Below the pieces are notes generated by a model, which was not told the origin of the DNA, ran no database searches, and saw only the letters and a program-made list of their open reading frames with translations. DNA of 64,000 bases, from contig JADJWP010000001.1 of the NCBI GenBank assembly GCA_016716305.1, forward strand, positions 124,001-188,000. Direction: 5' to 3'. Made by a program: the position numbers and the translations under genes. Shown piece by piece: positions 61,376 to 64,000 of the stretch; position 1 is the first letter of the stretch; every line of letters starts with the position of its first letter. This stretch comes from Chloracidobacterium sp. Its GTDB lineage: Bacteria > Acidobacteriota > Blastocatellia > Pyrinomonadales > Pyrinomonadaceae.

Positions 61376-61950
61376 CGTTATTCCATCCTTGTTTGATACT
61401 AAAGTAAATCTGAATCCGTCAGAGTTGACGGTAATGCATCTGCGGCGGGGGCAAAGATTCGCGGTCAATTTCAAATAGAGCTGTCCGAGGGAATAGGACA
61501 GCCTACTCGATGTCAAAAGACGCGACGTAAGATCTAGCTAGAAATTTCTGGCACGTTAGCATTTATGCTCACATAAAGCAAACGCCCCGCAGCAAAAACG
61601 AAAAACCATCGGCACTCGCCGGGGCTTTCTTTGCGCCCACTCGGGCGATTGACAAATGCCTGAATGAGCGTATCGTAGGAAAACTCATCTAGATCAAGGT
61701 TGTGAACCTCCCGCTGTTTTGCGGCCCGCATTCGCATTCGATCTCGACGCGGAGATCAGGCCGATCGCCGAACATTCACTTCAGACAGATAAGTACTTTT
61801 TCAAGCAGGTGACCCTAATTCGCACGGGGTCTCGTTTAGTCAGATAAGACCAGAATTTGGCTTGGTGGCTGCTTGATATGAGCGTGGCAGCGATCCGAAC
61901 GAAGCCTTAATTGCATTTGCTCGCCTTCAGGATCTAAGAGGAGAACAATT
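61376..61950. other. intergenic region, no gene supported
   Basis: A 67-codon minus-strand frame (61534-61737) has no convincing start and overlaps a degenerate terminator-like hairpin near 61595-61628 (CCGGCGAGTGCCG followed by T tracts on minus), so it is not called. The right end holds the GAGGAG ribosome site of the next gene. The hairpin resembles those at 62443 and 63757. Confidence 0.5.
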
Positions 61951-62412
61951 ATGAAAAGGATTTTACTAAGCGTGATCTTTGCGTGCATTTTTGCGATCGG
62001 TGCGCAGGCGCAGACCACACCGCCGGCGACAACGCCCGGCAACGTATCGCGCATAGTTTACTTTGACGTCCTGCCCGGAAAGGGCAACGATAACACCAAC
62101 CATATCCGGAAGAACCAGATGCCGATACTCGAGGAACAAAAGAAGCAGGGTTTGATCCTTAGCTATGGCTTCTTTACCAAGCCGTCGACGGACGGCCCGG
62201 GCGATTGGGATCTTGGGCTTGTCATCACATACAAGAATTATGCCGACGCGATCGACGCCAATCCCGAAAGAGCAGCAAAATTTGACGCGATCGGGCTAAA
62301 ACATTACGGTTCGGCCGAGGCGCGAACAACCGCAAACGATGCGGCTAACGGATTTCGCACCGTCGTCCGCAGCTATTTGGTCAGAGGCGTTACATTCAAC
62401 CCGATGCCATAG
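61951..62412 (+). CDS. small secreted alpha/beta protein, function unknown
   Basis: 153 residues with a signal peptide (about 1-21, ending IGAQAQ) and a TTPPATTP linker. The rest (VSRIVYFDVLPGKGNDNTNHIRK, ILSYGFFTKPSTDGPGDWDLGLVITYKNYADAID) suggests a ferredoxin-like dimeric alpha/beta barrel fold of the EthD/ABM type. No catalytic motif is evident. A GAGGAG ribosome site and a strong terminator at 62443 bound it, so it is monocistronic. Confidence 0.75.
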   Translation: MKRILLSVIFACIFAIGAQAQTTPPATTPGNVSRIVYFDVLPGKGNDNTNHIRKNQMPILEEQKKQGLILSYGFFTKPSTDGPGDWDLGLVITYKNYADAIDANPERAAKFDAIGLKHYGSAEARTTANDAANGFRTVVRSYLVRGVTFNPMP

Positions 62413-62442
62413 CACCGCTCTCCGCATGAATGTCGATAAAAG

Positions 62443-62471
62443 GCCTCGGCACCCGCCGGGGCTTTTTTTTT
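62443..62471 (+). terminator. intrinsic terminator
   Basis: GCCTCGGC (62443-62450) pairs with GCCGGGGC (62455-62462), one G-T, across ACCC and is followed by nine T. Close copies of its loop and 3' arm occur near 61608 and 63762. Confidence 0.9.
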
Positions 62472-62533
62472 GAAACTTCGGTCTGAAAAGCGTCGTTATC
62501 CGCGGTGGACACCTAAAAGAAGGAGGGATCGAA

Positions 62534-63250
62534 ATGGCGACATCACCAGGCCGCGGCCGTGCGGTTGGCGCACTGCTTCTACTGCAAATGGCGACCGGGC
62601 TGATCCTGCCCTTTGTCTTTATACTTCCTATCAATATAGGCTCGCCGGAATTTCTCGTTCCGGCCCTCGCGGAATCAGCTCGCGTTCGTGCGGCGGTCCT
62701 TGTCGCGTTCGTTGGTGGGGCACTCTGTATTGCTATCGCCGCAACAATATTCCCCGTGCTCCGGCGACGCAGCGAGACTCTTGCGGTTGCACTTGTCGCG
62801 TCGTGTACTGTCAGTGCAGCCCTTGACGCAGTTCACAATGGAACGGTCATGTCGTTGCTGGCAGTTGCGAAACAGGCTCCGGATTTCCCTCCCGGCGACG
62901 CCTCGCTAATTGCAATGGCGGCCACTGCTTATTCCGCACGAGTTGCGGCACATTACGCCCAACTGGTCGGGTTTGCGGGTTGGCTTTTTGTGTTTTACAC
63001 AGCGATGTTCCGGTTCAGGCTTGTCCCAAGGCCGATCGCGGTCTTAGGCCTCGCTGCCATCGTTTTCCAATTCTCGGGCGTAACGCTCTCACACTATCTC
63101 GGCTACACGATCCAAGGAATTTTCGCGATGCCGCTAGCCCCTGTCCATCTGTTGACCGCAACATGGCTATTGGTCAAAGGTTTCGATCGTCCCGCAATGG
63201 GCGAAAACCAGAATGAGGAGGTCCAATGCGATTCATACGTTATATCCTGA
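62534..63250 (+). CDS. six-helix membrane protein of the DUF4386 type
   Basis: 238 residues with about six transmembrane helices (about 10-32, 52-75, 81-102, 134-160, 168-185, 195-213). A GAAGGAGG ribosome site is close to the ATG. The pattern of an N-terminal GALLLLQM helix, a periplasmic loop with short charged turns, and a central ARVAAHYAQLVGFAGWLFVFYTAMFRFRLVPR matches the DUF4386 family, whose function is unknown. It overlaps the next gene by 25 bases. Confidence 0.72.
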   Translation: MATSPGRGRAVGALLLLQMATGLILPFVFILPINIGSPEFLVPALAESARVRAAVLVAFVGGALCIAIAATIFPVLRRRSETLAVALVASCTVSAALDAVHNGTVMSLLAVAKQAPDFPPGDASLIAMAATAYSARVAAHYAQLVGFAGWLFVFYTAMFRFRLVPRPIAVLGLAAIVFQFSGVTLSHYLGYTIQGIFAMPLAPVHLLTATWLLVKGFDRPAMGENQNEEVQCDSYVIS

Positions 63251-63675
63251 AACCCAACAACGAAAAATACGAAGGAGTTCGCCCCATCAATATCTATCTC
63301 CTTAGACTGTTGTATCTACTTATGCCGCTGGGCGCCGGGACAGAAGCATGGCAAACGCTCGCCGCCCATGAGGGCCCGTGGGATCATACAAAGGCTGTCG
63401 CATGGTGCGTTTGGGCTGCTTATCCGACGTTGTCGGTCTTTGGTTTGATACGTCCGCTTAAATGGCTTCCGATCATTGTCTTCATGATCTTTTACAAATC
63501 ACTGTGGCTATTGGTCGTTGCCTATCCACTCTGGAAATCGGGCTCATTGCCCGGCAACGCCGCCGAGCAGATGGCTGGTGTATTCGCCGCCGCGCCATTC
63601 ATCGCGTTGATCGTTCCCTGGCCATATTTTGTAAGGAACTTTGTGTTCTGGCGCAGTTCTATAGTTTCGACATAA
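63226..63675 (+). CDS. small integral membrane protein
   Basis: 149 residues with about four transmembrane helices (about 23-40, 55-72, 78-100, 115-138) and the motifs YLLRLLYLLMPLGAGTEAW and WCVWAAYPTLSVFGLIRPLKWLPII. It resembles small uncharacterised bacterial membrane proteins that often sit beside DUF4386 genes. The 25-base overlap with the preceding gene and a shared AGGAGG-type start (gaggaggtcc before ATG) imply translational coupling. Confidence 0.68.
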   Translation: MRFIRYILKPNNEKYEGVRPINIYLLRLLYLLMPLGAGTEAWQTLAAHEGPWDHTKAVAWCVWAAYPTLSVFGLIRPLKWLPIIVFMIFYKSLWLLVVAYPLWKSGSLPGNAAEQMAGVFAAAPFIALIVPWPYFVRNFVFWRSSIVST

Positions 63676-63756
63676 TATTTGACAGCACTCTTCGCCCCTC
63701 TGCGGAGGCGTTCGAATCAAACGCGGATGTTGACGCTAAGGTTGAGAAAGAACGAG

Positions 63757-63785
63757 GCGTCGGCACCCGCCGGGACTTTTTTTTT
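63757..63785 (+). terminator. intrinsic terminator after the membrane-protein pair
   Basis: TCGGC (63760-63764), a loop of ACCC and GCCGG (63769-63773), then GAC and nine T. It shares the CGGCACCCGCCGGG core with the terminator at 62443. Confidence 0.75.
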
Positions 63786-63901
63786 GTTCCTATAAATGAT
63801 CGTTCACTCCGAAGAAAAACGGACGATCGAAATCCACGACGGCGGCTTGTGTAAATTGCTGACAGCTATTAACGTAATTGGGAAAATTTTACTAAGAACA
63901 T

Positions 63902-64000
63902 ATGAACCTCGCTGTCAAGATCAGTCTCTTATCGTCAGGGCTTTTTCTTTTGGCCGGTATGTTCGTAGGAATAGTCAAACATCAGCAGATGCTGAAGAGC
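63902..64000 (+). CDS. start of a membrane protein gene (truncated by window end)
   Basis: 33 residues from the ATG at 63902: a short charged start, then a hydrophobic helix (ISLLSSGLFLLAGMFVGIV) followed by KHQQMLKS. No ribosome site is convincing and the rest lies outside the window, so identity is unknown. Confidence 0.55.
   Translation, partial: MNLAVKISLLSSGLFLLAGMFVGIVKHQQMLKS

Noticed and set aside
61534..61737. Minus-strand frame of 67 codons in the 61.4-61.95 kb gap
   Set aside because: Its second half is a terminator-like hairpin sequence and it has no ribosome site or recognisable motif.

Overview
The window looks like a chromosomal segment of an environmental Gram-negative bacterium, most probably Acidobacteriota (Blastocatellia/Pyrinomonadaceae-like). 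This rests on a very large Oar-type TonB-dependent receptor with an N-terminal carboxypeptidase-regulatory domain, two CDSs with lipobox-like lipoprotein signals, a serine hydrolase fused to a DUF1343/NamZ domain, and a mixed gene order. No rRNA, tRNA, CRISPR array or transposase was recognised. The taxonomic call is inference.

Layout. 1-6.9 kb: the end of a methyltransferase gene, a [2Fe-2S] thioredoxin-like protein, an FHA/transmembrane/trypsin-like protease followed by a MacB/FtsX-type permease, and a minus-strand run (PlsC-like acyltransferase, metallophosphoesterase, saccharopine-dehydrogenase-like protein). 7-10.8 kb: metH, preceded by what reads as a SAM-II-class riboswitch with an intrinsic terminator. 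11-17 kb: a DUF937 protein, then a plus-strand run (NHL-propeller/M23-like lipoprotein, M24 aminopeptidase, lipoprotein, DagK-type lipid kinase). 17-21.5 kb: a c-di-AMP (ydaO/yuaA) riboswitch with terminator in front of an FAD/NAD(P)-binding protein, then an acyl-CoA/ACP ligase-ACP-acyltransferase fusion. 21.7-26 kb: a TPR protein, a small membrane protein, and a CpxRA-like two-component system divergent from a Spy/CpxP-like gene, with a perfect GTAAA-N5-GTAAA box between them.

26-42.9 kb is a cell-wall sugar recycling neighbourhood: nagA, an Oar-like outer-membrane receptor, a serine hydrolase-NamZ fusion and a LysR regulator on the minus strand; divergently an amino-sugar kinase, murQ, two small genes, a sodium/solute symporter, nagZ with a fused TonB-C-like domain, and a LysA-like decarboxylase. 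Together they could release MurNAc and GlcNAc from peptidoglycan, import and phosphorylate them, remove the lactyl ether and deacetylate the product to glucosamine-6-phosphate. 43-51.7 kb is housekeeping (repeat protein, HAD hydrolase, GlcD-like oxidase, uvrB, peroxiredoxin, purC, Fis-like protein, MOSC protein).

52-54.2 kb: groES-groEL with a sigma70-type promoter and a CIRCE operator. 54.2-57 kb: a XamI-like type II restriction-modification pair inserted after the groEL terminator. 57-61.4 kb: a large secreted hemopexin/Cys-rich/tectonin protein beside a DsbA-like thiol oxidoreductase, plus a decayed fragment of the same Cys-rich family. 61.9-64 kb: small secreted and membrane proteins separated by near-identical terminators; the last gene runs off the window.

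The strongest candidates for new biology are the two riboswitches in unexpected gene contexts, the CpxR-type box far from Proteobacteria, and the hemopexin-Cys-tectonin protein.
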